A stretch of 64,000 nucleotides of DNA from NCBI GenBank assembly GCA_002900995.3, contig CM035310.1:1523898-1587897 (forward strand), read 5' to 3'. Each line of letters begins with the position of its first letter. The first letter of the stretch is position 1. Origin of the DNA: Ganoderma boninense (lineage: Eukaryota > Basidiomycota > Agaricomycetes > Polyporales > Polyporaceae). Below, piece by piece: positions 24,011 to 39,233 of this stretch. Both the position numbers and the translations under genes were made by a program. The notes under the pieces were generated by a model that worked only from the letters and a program-made list of their open reading frames with translations, did no database searches and was not told the origin of the DNA.

Positions 24011-27000
24011 GCGGGCCCTTGGCCGAGGCCCGTGCCGCATCGTGTGCGGCCCTTCGTGGTCTGCGGATGCGCGCCCAGGATCCTGGCGATTTCCGGGCTG
24101 CGACGCGCCATACACAAAGCATTCAGCTGTGCAACTCATGGTCGCATCCAACAGCGCGCCGTCCGACGCTCGTGGATATGCATGAACGGTGCTGAACGCG
24201 GCCACCGTTGCGGACCTTCAACTTCTCTGACCTCCGTGCCCTACGCGATTCTGTGTCCCATAAACATACTTTTCCTGCTTACTTCTACGTTCTATCGGCG
24301 AGTAATACCCCCAGTCTCCCACACACGGCATACCGTCTCCTCATGCACGCGATAAACATCCCCACTATTTGTAGATGTGCTGTAATGTGCGTAGTCCGTC
24401 CGGCATCATTTTCGCAGTCTCGTGTCCTGTGTCTTTTTAGCTAGCGCATTTGTGTACATATCTGTCCTGTGACATTACTGAAGCTTGAATGTTTGATAAT
24501 TTGCTATGTATCCCAAGTTAGGAATATGTTCCCAGTTTCCGCACGCTAGTACTCCAGTCTAGTGACTACCTCCACCTGCTCATATACTTGCCTCATCTGG
24601 TCGCCGTGATGTTCTCACCGCCACGCACGCGGCACGTAGCGCTGTATGCTCATTGGTTTGTGTTCCGAGACCTGCTGTATGTATATCATATATCGGCCTT
24701 CGGGGATTGCGGCGTTAGGGAGGCGCACGGTGTGTATTCCTCCTGTCCTTGTCATGAACTCTATGAACTCTATGGACTGACGAAACATATTACCCCCTTA
24801 GCCACCACCAGCGCCCACAGCGCTCTTGTCGCATTTCTGTCTCCCCACGCCCGAGCTCATGCACGGTCCTTGCATGGGGGCCTGGGGCCTGAAGCCCGCG
24901 TCTGCATGGTTCAACCCCGAGCCAGGAACAATGTCGACCTTGCCGGGGAGAACACGATGCTCATGTCCGTCGCGATCTGCTCCCGAGAGACGCAGGGTCG
25001 TACGTACACGGACGCGGCTCGTCGTGCATTGGCCACACGCCCGTCGCCTAAGATTGGACGGGCTTAGAGAGGAGCTTGGGGGTGGCGTACGGTACGTGCA
25101 CTCTCCAAATCAGGCCCACAATTCATGTGGGTACGATTCAAATGAATGAATTCGCTGACAGGGCACGTCGCGGACCTCTCCCGTCTCGGATTGCGCTTGT
25201 GAACGTTCGACGGCGATTTCTGGCGAAGGAGAACTCTCGGAGTCTTGCGGCTCACAGGCATCAAGCACGCGCGCGCCGGTGGTAAATTTGAACGCCTGCC
25301 GGTGGAGGGTAGGATCGAATTATCCGGGGGCCAACATGAACTCGATCGTGTTCATGTCCGTGAAGTTCGAAACCTTAGCAAGCCGGTGTGGCCTCGCCTA
25401 AACACGAGCCGCCATTCTCTCCGAACCGTCCGCGGCGTTACCGTTCTTCGACGAGGTACCCGTCACGCGACAGAAAATCAAACCTAGAGTCCACAGGGCT
25501 TGTCAAGGATTCTAGTGCGCCGCCGCACAGTGAGCATGTCGGCATCGGGTGGGCCGCGGTCTGCAGCGTGGTCAGGAGCAATTGTACGCGAGCGGGAACG
25601 TGCAAGGAATCGGGTGCATGCACGCACAACACTCGACATACCCACGCAGCCCCACCGCCGCGGGCACACGAAAATACTAAGCCAAAACTATCGCGCTCTG
25701 ATGATCCACACCTGCTCAGTAAGTAAGTCGGTGTGCCTCAAGCGCGTATACTTACCGGTCTGGATGCGTGGCACACGAAATAACGCACACACGCTAAACG
25801 CTTCTTTTCTCAGACTACGCGCATCAATCCCCAGAAGGGAAGTCAGCATACCGGCTCGCACGCGTGTCTCCCCAGCCCGCAGACTGCCGGCCCTCCGCTG
25901 CGGGATGCACGAGGGATCTGGAATATTGTCGGGCTAGAGTCTGGGGAGAACCCTGCAGTCCCCGAACTCTACCGTCAGGCGGCGCCGGCGACGGACACAA
26001 GTCCAGCCCTCCCCCCCACATACGTACGCTCTGGGACGCGGACGCTGGAGCGCAGGGTGTAGGCAGGCAGCCGCTAACGTGAACAGCTTACAGCCAAAGG
26101 GCCCGTTTACGTACCGCAGGGGACGCGCATACGCAAGTGGCGGGCCTGCAGGCACGAAACCATACGTCTCCTCGACAGCGGGCCCCCGCCCTCCTGGTGC
26201 TGGCCACGGTCTACGGTGGCGGCGGCAGCTGACGGCCGCAAGGGGGCCACGGGCTTGCAGGTCACGGGTGGGTGTCAATGAGGCTCACGGAGCGACGCCA
26301 GCAGCATAGGCACTCGACGTCGGAAAGCGGTAGTGGTGCGACTAGTACTGGCAGAGGCCGAGCAGTGCGCCGCCATTTAGAGTTGCCGCTGGTGCCTCCC
26401 CTGTGGCTTATTCGCCACCGTGAGGGGTGGACAGCGCAGATTCCTGGGGTTGGCGTCGGTGGCACGAAGCATCTGGTGCGCCATCTTGGGGTGACGGCGT
26501 GCGGCGCCGCAGGCGGGGCATTTCGCAGCTAGGGTAGCAGATATCTGACAGGCCAGGAGAAGAGAAGCATGCGCCGCAGGCAGCGAGACTGGCAGGGCCT
26601 TCTGCTCGGGTGCAGTCGTCGATACGTGACGGCCGTAACGGCATACGCGGCTCGCCAGCATCGGGCAGGGTGGATGTGCGGAGGGACCGCCGCGTCTCGC
26701 CGACTGCGGGATGCCGCACAAGACATGAGGTGGGGGAGAGAAGGGGGAAGGGGGAAGGACGCGACGAGCCTCGAGGAGGGGAGGAGAGGCTCAGTCTTGT
26801 TCCGGCGCACTTCGGACTGTGGAGTTGTCATGATACGATGATGCGGTGACGGAAAGGTATTGTTATTGATACATTACAATGATTCCCATAGTCCCCCCAG
26901 CCAGACCCTGCGTGGGGGATAAAACAAACAAAACAGTGGATTCTTGCGATCGGAACAGACGCGTGGAGATATTGAAGCGTCTCTGGAGTGCTGGAGTGGT

Positions 27001-27095
27001 TGAATGGCCCGGCCGCTCAAAGCTCGGTGCTCGGCCGACTTGGGCTTGGGCTGCGGTTTGTCCTCTGGGGACAAAACTCCACGTTTGAGGTCGGA
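24011..27095. other. 3.1-kb region between converging genes, no gene recognised
   Basis: It lies between the 3' ends of the lactone oxidase (+) and UBC7 (-) genes. Only overlapping, unsupported open frames are present. A purine-rich run ('gaagggggaagggggaagg') lies near 26740-26760. I see no transposon domain, tRNA or inverted repeats. Confidence 0.35.
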
Positions 27096-28368
27096 TCACA
27101 ACCCTAGTTGTTCGCGGATAGACTGCTTGACCATCCGCTCGTATTCCTAGGAAGATATGATGCTCCACATTAGTACACATCGTGCCACAGGCGGAGGACG
27201 ACTTGCAGCCCGATTGTCCCGGTAGAGTTTACAACAGTCGATGTTGGCGCCGCTTTCCAAGTTCGGCTCTGCATGGATTGTGGCCCAGGTGTGCGAGACA
27301 CGCAAGAATACAACCAGATTGCGGCGGAACGTATTTTCAGAACAGATTCCAGGCACAGTTCCGTGAGTAGCGGGCGCACCTGCTAGCATTGAGATCACAC
27401 TCAAGATGACCTTCTCCACGCTCTGCACAGGGCTCCAGCGCTCAGACGCTTGCTCGTACATCGTGGGATCGTCTCCTGGAGTGTGTAGAATGGATATGCA
27501 GACAGTGCCATCCGGGTAGACTGTTCGACCAGAGCGGGATTAGAATACGGTCGATAAAATGAAAGGAAGTTGGGGGACGCGGGCGCAAAAGCGGAGCGCG
27601 CGCGCTTTTGTGAACCTCAGAATTGCCTCAGAAGGTTCGGGGATGAATGAGGTGACGCGCGGTCAGTCGGCGATCTGTGGCCTTCAGGCAGAAGGGAAGC
27701 TTATGGGCGCCGACATCGCGTATTCCAACACCTAAATCTGCCGCGACGTACTGTTTGGGTGGAAGAGCGGGGGTTCAAACTTCATCTTGAATGGCGATAG
27801 GGGGTAGTCGGAAGGCTGATGGATGTAGGATAGAGTTCCAGGGGGTGTGGACGTAAGTGAGCCGTCAGCATAGGTACAAGAGTCACCCAGGCCATGGAAG
27901 AAGACATGACGTCCGAGGCGTGTATGTAGGGAGGAGGTTGGCATGGTGCCGGACATGAGCAGTGGCTCAGGCGCGTAGTAGATACGGCATACGTACGAAT
28001 GTTAGGATGGCAGGGAAGACTCCACCCTCGAAAGGGGTGTCCTTCGGGCCTACGATCAGGGCCTCCCAGGTGAAGAAGTCAGACTCGGAAATTGGGCCTT
28101 CCGGGCGGGGATGGTTGGCGGAAGTGTGGTGCGCCCGAGGTCAGCGTCCAATTCAGTGGATATGTTCATGAGGAATGAGCCGTACCCGCAGTGAACATGC
28201 CATCCGGTGCGCCTGCGGACCATTTGTAAAGAGAAGGTCAGCGATTGTGGGCGAGCGTTCGGGTCAAGTCGAGAAGGTGGTCTCGCCACACTGACCTTGG
28301 GAGGTGAGCTGCTTGTACTCGGTCATGAGACGGCGCAGAGCGGTTGCGCTTCCACCTCGTGAATTCAT
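27096..28368 (-). CDS. UBC7: Ubiquitin-conjugating enzyme E2 of the UBC7/UBE2G type
   Basis: This E2 carries ubiquitin as a thioester and in yeast works with Cue1, Hrd1 and Doa10 in ER-associated degradation. Exons on the minus strand read '[20 protein letters not shown]', '[10 protein letters not shown]', then '[18 protein letters not shown]', '[20 protein letters not shown]', '[18 protein letters not shown]', '[19 protein letters not shown]' and finally '[16 protein letters not shown]'. The Cys in 'GTVCISIL' is the catalytic residue. The acidic insert after it ('TPGDDPT...ASERW') is the signature of the UBC7/UBE2G class. Length is about 165 residues, normal for the family. There are about seven exons; the start is the ATG at 28368 and the stop TGA lies at 27098-27096. 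The exon covering residues about 35-70 lies around 28000-28110. The frame looks intact. Confidence 0.9.
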
Positions 28369-29336
28369 CTTGACTCGGCCCTAGACGCAGAGACTGGAGA
28401 CAATAGCGAGAGACCGTAAAGGCAGCGACGAAGACGGAGGCGATGAGCAAGATGGGCGTCGAGGACGGGCAGCGCACCCCATCCTGTGGCTACGGCTGCG
28501 TCCGATGACGACCCCAGCCCATGGCGCTCGAACGGCATCCTCCTGGGCCGGCAACCCGACCACAGCTGGGTTGTGTCTTCATTCAAGCCATGGATGCAGC
28601 ACACCCTTTTTTACATCCACACTCATGTCGTCCTGTACACAGTGATATCCACATCTAGGACGGCATCTTAATACTTGGTACGCCGCGAAGGTGGTGATTC
28701 AATGTTCAAAGTAGTAGCCTCAGCGACCCAAGTGAGCGCCATCATCGCCGGCCCCGTCGGCCTACCGCACCTGCAGGACCGCTTTTTCCCACTGAATCGT
28801 ATACTTACTGCGGTAGAGCACGTATGAGATCAGCCTTGCCCGGTCAGGGGGGTTGGTGACGGAATGAAATCCCTCGGAACCTCAGCTGTGCTGCGACCAC
28901 GACTTCTCCACGACCTTCTCTGGCCGCTCATGCCCCGGCCGTCCAACCAGAGCCACATCTCGATGGTTCCATGTCTGAACATACACTAGACGCTGTAAAT
29001 CACACTCAATTGCCCAGGTCAACATCAAGCCAAGAACGCGGCATCACGTACGTACCTCCTTCTCCAGCTCCATTCAGTCGTTCTCAAGCTTTCGAGGCTT
29101 TTCCGGTTCTTGATCAATGACGCAAACTTCCAGGACGAATGGGGCATGCGAGTGCCCCTTCCGCGCCGCCGATGATCCAGCCTTGTCGCTGAGCCGAAAC
29201 GGCGGGACGCCAGCCGGCGAGAGCGTGTTATGGGAGTATGTATACAGATCGTGCCAGAATACAGATGCGCAATGATACCTTGACACAACGTCCGGAGCGA
29301 GGATAAGTTACGGGCGGCTTCGACTTCTATTTCCCA
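28369..29336. other. Intergenic region upstream of UBC7 and downstream of RPC2
   Basis: Both neighbours are on the minus strand, so this should hold the UBC7 promoter and the RPC2 3' untranslated region. Two minus-strand stretches look somewhat protein-like ('HAPFVLEVCVIDQEPEKPRK' near 29110-29160 and 'TWNHRDVALVGRPGHERPEK' near 28920-28970), but stops interrupt both. I do not call a gene. Confidence 0.35.
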
Positions 29337-34239
<4,903 letters not shown>

Positions 34240-34922
34240 CTGATGGCCTTCGTCGTTTGCCAGCACAGGGCGAGCTTGACGCCAGCTTAAAGGCAGTAGA
34301 TAGGCTATAAATACTAGAAAGACAAGTGTGCACTAGAAACGCGGAGAGGTTTATCAAGCAGGACGAGATGCATGTGGCGGACGCTCAAGAAGCAGACTCG
34401 GGAGGACGTGACGACATTCAAATTGGGCAATACTCAAACGTTAACCCTAAATCAAGGTTAGGGTTCTCTTCTCCTCCAGGCGCTTGACATCCTTCCGACT
34501 TGTCACTTCGAGTCCCGGCTCAAACCGACCTGCCTTGGAACCCTCGAAGTCGAGCAATACTTCAATACCCCAGACACTCACTAGAGATTTTGCTATCAAT
34601 CTGCTCGTTTGCATCGCCAAAGTGAAGTCTCTCTAAAGCCACCATCTGGCATTGGTGCTCCCGGATTCAGAGCCCTTGGCATCCTCCCACGTGGCGAGCT
34701 TCCTGTCCACCGTTTTCGGCCAATATTTGATTCACGGGTCGACCGTCCGCGACAACCGTGTCATTTTGGTGGCGACGATACTTATGTTGGCCCTGACAGA
34801 CCATGAACTTGGTTCTGAACCGCCACGCATACATACCAACCTTGTAGCACAAGGCTTACTAGCTGGTCCTCGTCTCGCCCTGTCGTCGTCTCCCTTCAGG
34901 CGGCCGAATTAGTCTTGCCAAC
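34240..34922. promoter_or_regulatory. Divergent promoter region of RPC2 and the MLKL-like gene
   Basis: The region holds an AACCCTAA element (34443-34450) and its inverted copy TTAGGGTT (34458-34465), 7 bases apart, about 200 bases upstream of the RPC2 start. This telobox-like palindrome echoes the motif upstream of NOC2. Use as a regulator binding site is inferred. No other gene is seen. Confidence 0.45.
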
Positions 34923-37900
34923 ATGCCGCTCACGAGATACATCTCAATCCGATCCAAGTTTTCCACTGACGATGCACTCAGCGCTATCATCACTGCCTCC
35001 TCTGTGACCAGAGACATCTCTGATATGTTACAGTTTACTCCTGCGAAGGCAGCAGCCTCCATCTTGCTGTTGATATTCGAGACTATCCAGGTACGTGTTG
35101 GTGGTTCAATCACATGTGCCCAACGGGCGTTGCTGATATCACACTTTATCCAGCATATTCAGACGAATAAACAGGATTGCCACCGCCTAGCGCGTCGATG
35201 TCTGTCTTTATTGGTGGACATGCGCGACCAGCTTGCCGATCACGTCGAAAATGCTCCTCCGTCACTTATCAAGGCGATGAAGAAGTTCGAAGAGTAAGCA
35301 TCGGATTAGGAATATTGTTATGGAAGAAGGCTCATCGCTATGCCCGGCATTGAAGGACTCTGCAGGAGATCTATGACTTTATGAAGATGGCTGCAGAACA
35401 GAAGTGGGCGAAACGCTTCATGAGGAAGGCGACGATCGAAGACGCCATAGCGGACTACAACGCTGCGCTTGATGATGCAGCGCGCGCATTTCAGGTAATT
35501 CGTGTGCTGTTTTTTCATTGCTCGTTCGGCCGTGCTGACTCCTTTTAGATCGCCACCCTCATTAATATCCACCTGGCGGTTGGAGATGCCACGCAGAGCA
35601 AGAGCAAGGCCGTCAGCGAGCCTTCAACCGCTGCCATTCGCGACGAGGGGTTAGAAGCTGCCCCACCCCGCTCTGCAACTTTGCCTCCTTACGTCTCAGG
35701 ATCGGCAGAGACGATGACTGACGTGCAGGCACTGACGACATCTCCCGGTCCGACACGCTCAGCGACTGTATGATTCCATTCACCCTTCCCACTTCACCGA
35801 GTATTGCCCTTATACTAATTCACGCTCAGATGTCCTCATACGGGACTGCCTCACGTTCCGACTCGATCGCCAGGGGTTCTCAACGGGCTACCCGTTCACC
35901 AACATCTTCATTCGACCTGATCGATCTCTCCAGTCCGGCCAGCGATGGATCTGGTTCTATTTTATCCGCTTCTTCCCGACGCGATACGTCGTTTGGGTCG
36001 ATTGCGGAGGAACCTGAGCAGGAATTAGATACCGAGGAGCTGCCAGAGGAGGAGGAACCCTCAATCACCGAACACCACGGCGTGAGTTTGGTCGTTGCCT
36101 TGTGAAGGATCAACAACTTACGCACCTTTTCAGTTCAATAGATATCATCAGTCCCAATTCCGCATGAGGGGAAAGTCACGAACTATCAAAGATGGATGGT
36201 GGGCGGGAGCTCTGGAGGGTGAGGTCAACGGACAGAAGTCGCTCATGTTACGTTACGACGGAGAGAGAAAGAGTGCTATGAAAGTCTGTCCCATCTATCA
36301 GGTTCTAATCATTCCTCCAACTAAGGTTCCCTTTAGCGATTTGTGAGAGACGTAAAAGTGCTCCAAAACGTCTAGTGAGTTGGGACACCACATCCTTGCG
36401 TGCTGATGTTCTGATCAGCGAAGTCATCCAAATCTGCCGCAGCTAGTCGGCTACTCCAATGATGAAACGCCTACGCCTTTCATACTCCTCGCAAACGGTC
36501 TGTAGTGCGCATATATCCACGTACCGAAGACTGACGAGCATATGTTGACACTTGCAGTGCAAACGCGTTTGCCTCAGGCCCTTCTCCTCGACTCGTTGAA
36601 GAAAGCCAGCCTAGCCCGGTGCGCTCAGCTGCTTCTACAATTTGTATGTTCTCCGCCACTGCTCCGTGTTCCATTCTCTCACATAACGTAGTACAGAGAT
36701 ACCTTGGTAAGTTGACATGAAGCGTCCTTCAGCCCCGTGACTTTTTTGTCGAATAACAAACGTATCGTTAGGACGCAGCCCTTTATTATCAGCAACAACT
36801 TAATCTCTCCGATTCCAAGCTACAAGACTATGTCGAGGTGGGGTCTGGCCCGTGACGTGTGATCCCTTTCTTAACGAGACCGTCGTCGTTAGCACGCCAG
36901 CTATAGAATCGATATGGAGCAAGCGGTTATCATGGGCCTCCCACCTCCTGAGATCGACAACATTGTGTCATGGAGGAACTTCGGCCTTGCACACTCCATC
37001 CGCGATATTTATTTGAGGGTTAGGAAGACCTTTCTTTGCTATCGGTACCGGTGAACTGACTCCTAACGTCTCATAGCTTCTTCCGAATCGAGGTATGATG
37101 CCCAAACAGCCGGTTGACGCAAGGGACGAGAGCAGTAGGTCCCTCATCGACTCCGCTGTAGGTTAATCTGAACAAAATTCGTCTGCAGCTTCGGCTGAGA
37201 TGCAACGCAAGATCAATCACCTCACCGTTCTCGTTCGAGCAATTCTTCCCAGCACCGATGAGATCTCTACCGTTCACGAACGGCTGCACAAGCTCCTTGG
37301 CACCATTGACGACGACTTCGACGAGGAGGAAGAGCCTCTCGAGCTCCCTCCCATGTCACTGCGACAGATTCGTCGAGCCGCCATCTCGATCAACGTGCAC
37401 CAGGCTTCGTGGTTCGAGAACAACGGCATCACGCCTCACAAGTTTTCTGTTGGCGACATCGGGTACATACCGAAGGTTGAGGACGAAATGAGCGACTGGA
37501 GCAAGTTCGTCTTCCTAGGTAACGTCGTGACGGAAGGCTCAGGAAGTTGGAGGTTCTCGAGCGCTACAAGTGGAAGCAGAGTGGGTGGCAGGGCCGAATC
37601 CATCAATCCGAAGATTTGGCATCGTTTGAGCTTCCAGGCAGCATACATGGGTGTGTATATACTTATTCCCATGAGAGAGCTCTCCACTTACATTTCCCTG
37701 GTAGTTGGACGGTGGTCGTTCCACCAGAAGCGGAATACACAATCGACATCGTACATGCGAAGGAGACGGTCCGCGTCCACGATGCGTGGGGATATCTCCT
37801 CGACGCGGGCAAAGAGATGGCTCGGAAGCACGGCATACAGCCGGAAGACCTTATCCTCAGTGTGTAGTCTTGCTTCTTTCATCTCCTTTGCACACATCGC

Positions 37901-38414
37901 TCAACCATGACGTAGTCACTCGCGCTGGCACTGACCAGCGCTTCAAGATCCGGGATCTCCGCCAAGTCCGGTATTGGCCAGCCCAGCCCAATCAATGCCC
38001 AGTTTCAACCAGCCTCAGTTCGGCGGCCACAATTTCCACCAGGGGCGAGGAATGGGCTTTGCAGGGCACGGACACTTTGGACATCAACCTTTTGGTGGCC
38101 ATAATGGTGGCGGCGACCCGCGGAGGCTCATCCAAGGACAGGATCTCGCGCCGAAAGTCTTCTACCTGTTCACGTCGGCTGAGAAGGAGCATGAACCATA
38201 CTTCTCTCTCTCGCCAATGCACGTGCCGAGGCCGGTGGGCGAGAAGCCGCCTGAGCTGAACCCGAACCAAGTGCGCTGCTTCGCGCTGGTGGATATGTGA
38301 GTTTGTGTTGAGCCTGATGATCCATCACTTGGGCTTACTGCGGACTCGGATCATGACAGGAAATGGGGCTTTTTGAACTACGTTCAACTGCATGCAGAGG
38401 ATTTTTCGGATTAA
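34923..38414 (+). CDS. MLKL-like four-helix domain fused to a kinase-like (pseudokinase) region
   Basis: A multi-exon gene encodes about 800 residues. Residues 1 to about 150 are helical, with 'DISDMLQFTPAKAAASILLL', 'IFETIQHIQTNKQDCHRLAR' and 'LLVDMRDQLADHV', resembling the MLKL-type N-terminal four-helix domain found in many basidiomycete proteins. A Ser- and acid-rich linker follows ('SRSDSIARGSQRATRS', 'EEPEQELDTEELPEEEEP'). Next comes a kinase N-lobe-like stretch ('KSRTIKDGWWAGALEGEVNG', 'FVRDVKVLQNRSHPNLPQLV', 'TPTPFILLAN') in which I find no VAIK lysine, HRD or DFG motif. The C-terminal part ('GWTVVVPPEAEYTIDIVHAK', 'DAWGYLLDAGKEMARKHG') is of unknown fold; a Gly/His-rich run ('GHGHFGHQPFGGHNGGG') and 'KWGFLNYVQLHAEDFSD' complete it. 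One non-obvious intron, 37463-37542, is needed to keep frame. Membrane-linked cell-death or signalling roles are inference from MLKL and HeLo-type proteins. Confidence 0.72.
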
Positions 38415-38739
38415 GCATGAGGATTTAAGTCGTCGAGATATATGGCTGCTGTAAGTAGGTGTGGATAGGCCTTCTTGACATCGGCTACGATGACAGGGGG
38501 GATGTCATGAGGTAACGTCGGTTGAATGCAATTGTGGCGCTTGTAAACGGGGCCTGAGCCTGCCTGAGCAGTCTTGAAAAGGGCTTTATCTGTCTATTTC
38601 ATGTTTCCGCGTTCTAAATTCGGATCGTGAGCGGTCGTTTCCGCCACAGCCTGCAGTCTACTGTCGTCTGGATTTCATCCCACTTATCTCTTCTCGCAGC
38701 CGCAGAACTTCGCATACGACGCGACCGCTTAGCTGCACG
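38415..38739. other. Short intergenic region
   Basis: Downstream of the MLKL-like gene and upstream of a tiny ORF. I see nothing distinctive. Confidence 0.4.
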
Positions 38740-39007
38740 ATGACGGCAACGGCGTCAAACGACGAGACTGAGGAAGCGCTCCCGAAACCTTTCTTCCTTC
38801 CATTAGCAGTGCCTGGCACGCCACCTATCAAACCGCTTTGGATCGTCGACGCAGTCTTCCGGACGATGGTGTTCACACCAGTGGAACAGGTGAGTTGGTC
38901 TTGTGCTCCTGCGAGAACCTCACAAAGACGTTAACGTATTCGTCGCATCCTTCTGGCAGGATACTGTAGCCCCCATGAACGAACCCGTCATGCAAGCTCC
39001 CGGATAA
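38740..39007 (+). CDS. Small two-exon ORF, 65 residues, unknown
   Basis: An ATG at 38740 opens 50 codons ('MTATASNDETEEALPKPF...TMVFTPVEQ'). A clean GTGAGT donor follows, and after a phase-0 acceptor (...tctggcag) near 38959 come 15 more codons ending '...PVMQAPG' before TAA at 39005-39007. The sequence is proline-rich with a short hydrophobic middle ('PLWIVDAVFRTMVF'). I recognise no family. It lies about 230 bases upstream of the permease start, so it might be a small protein gene or an upstream ORF/leader of the permease transcript. Confidence 0.4.
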
Positions 39008-39233
39008 CATTGCGCCTTGCCCCAAGTTCTTTCTGGCCTACTTACATCGCCCATTCCTTTAACATATTTCCTTCGCGTTTCCGTCCGTCAGCTGAAGGGC
39101 CGGCGCTGTCTAGACGCAACCAGCGTCTTATCGCAAGCGTGATTGGAGATAAGTGAGAAGGGCTGCCAAACCTTGACCCGTGCGGGGCAGCGCGAGCGCA
39201 CAGTGATCCCTACATAAGGCCGTCTTGCGACCC

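Noticed and set aside
28900..29290. Protein-like minus-strand stretches between UBC7 and RPC2
   Set aside because: Stops interrupt both stretches and they fall in the expected RPC2 3' untranslated region and beyond.
37519..37542. Apparent 24-base intron or frameshift in the MLKL-like gene
   Set aside because: A normal 80-base intron (37463-37542) explains the change of frame.
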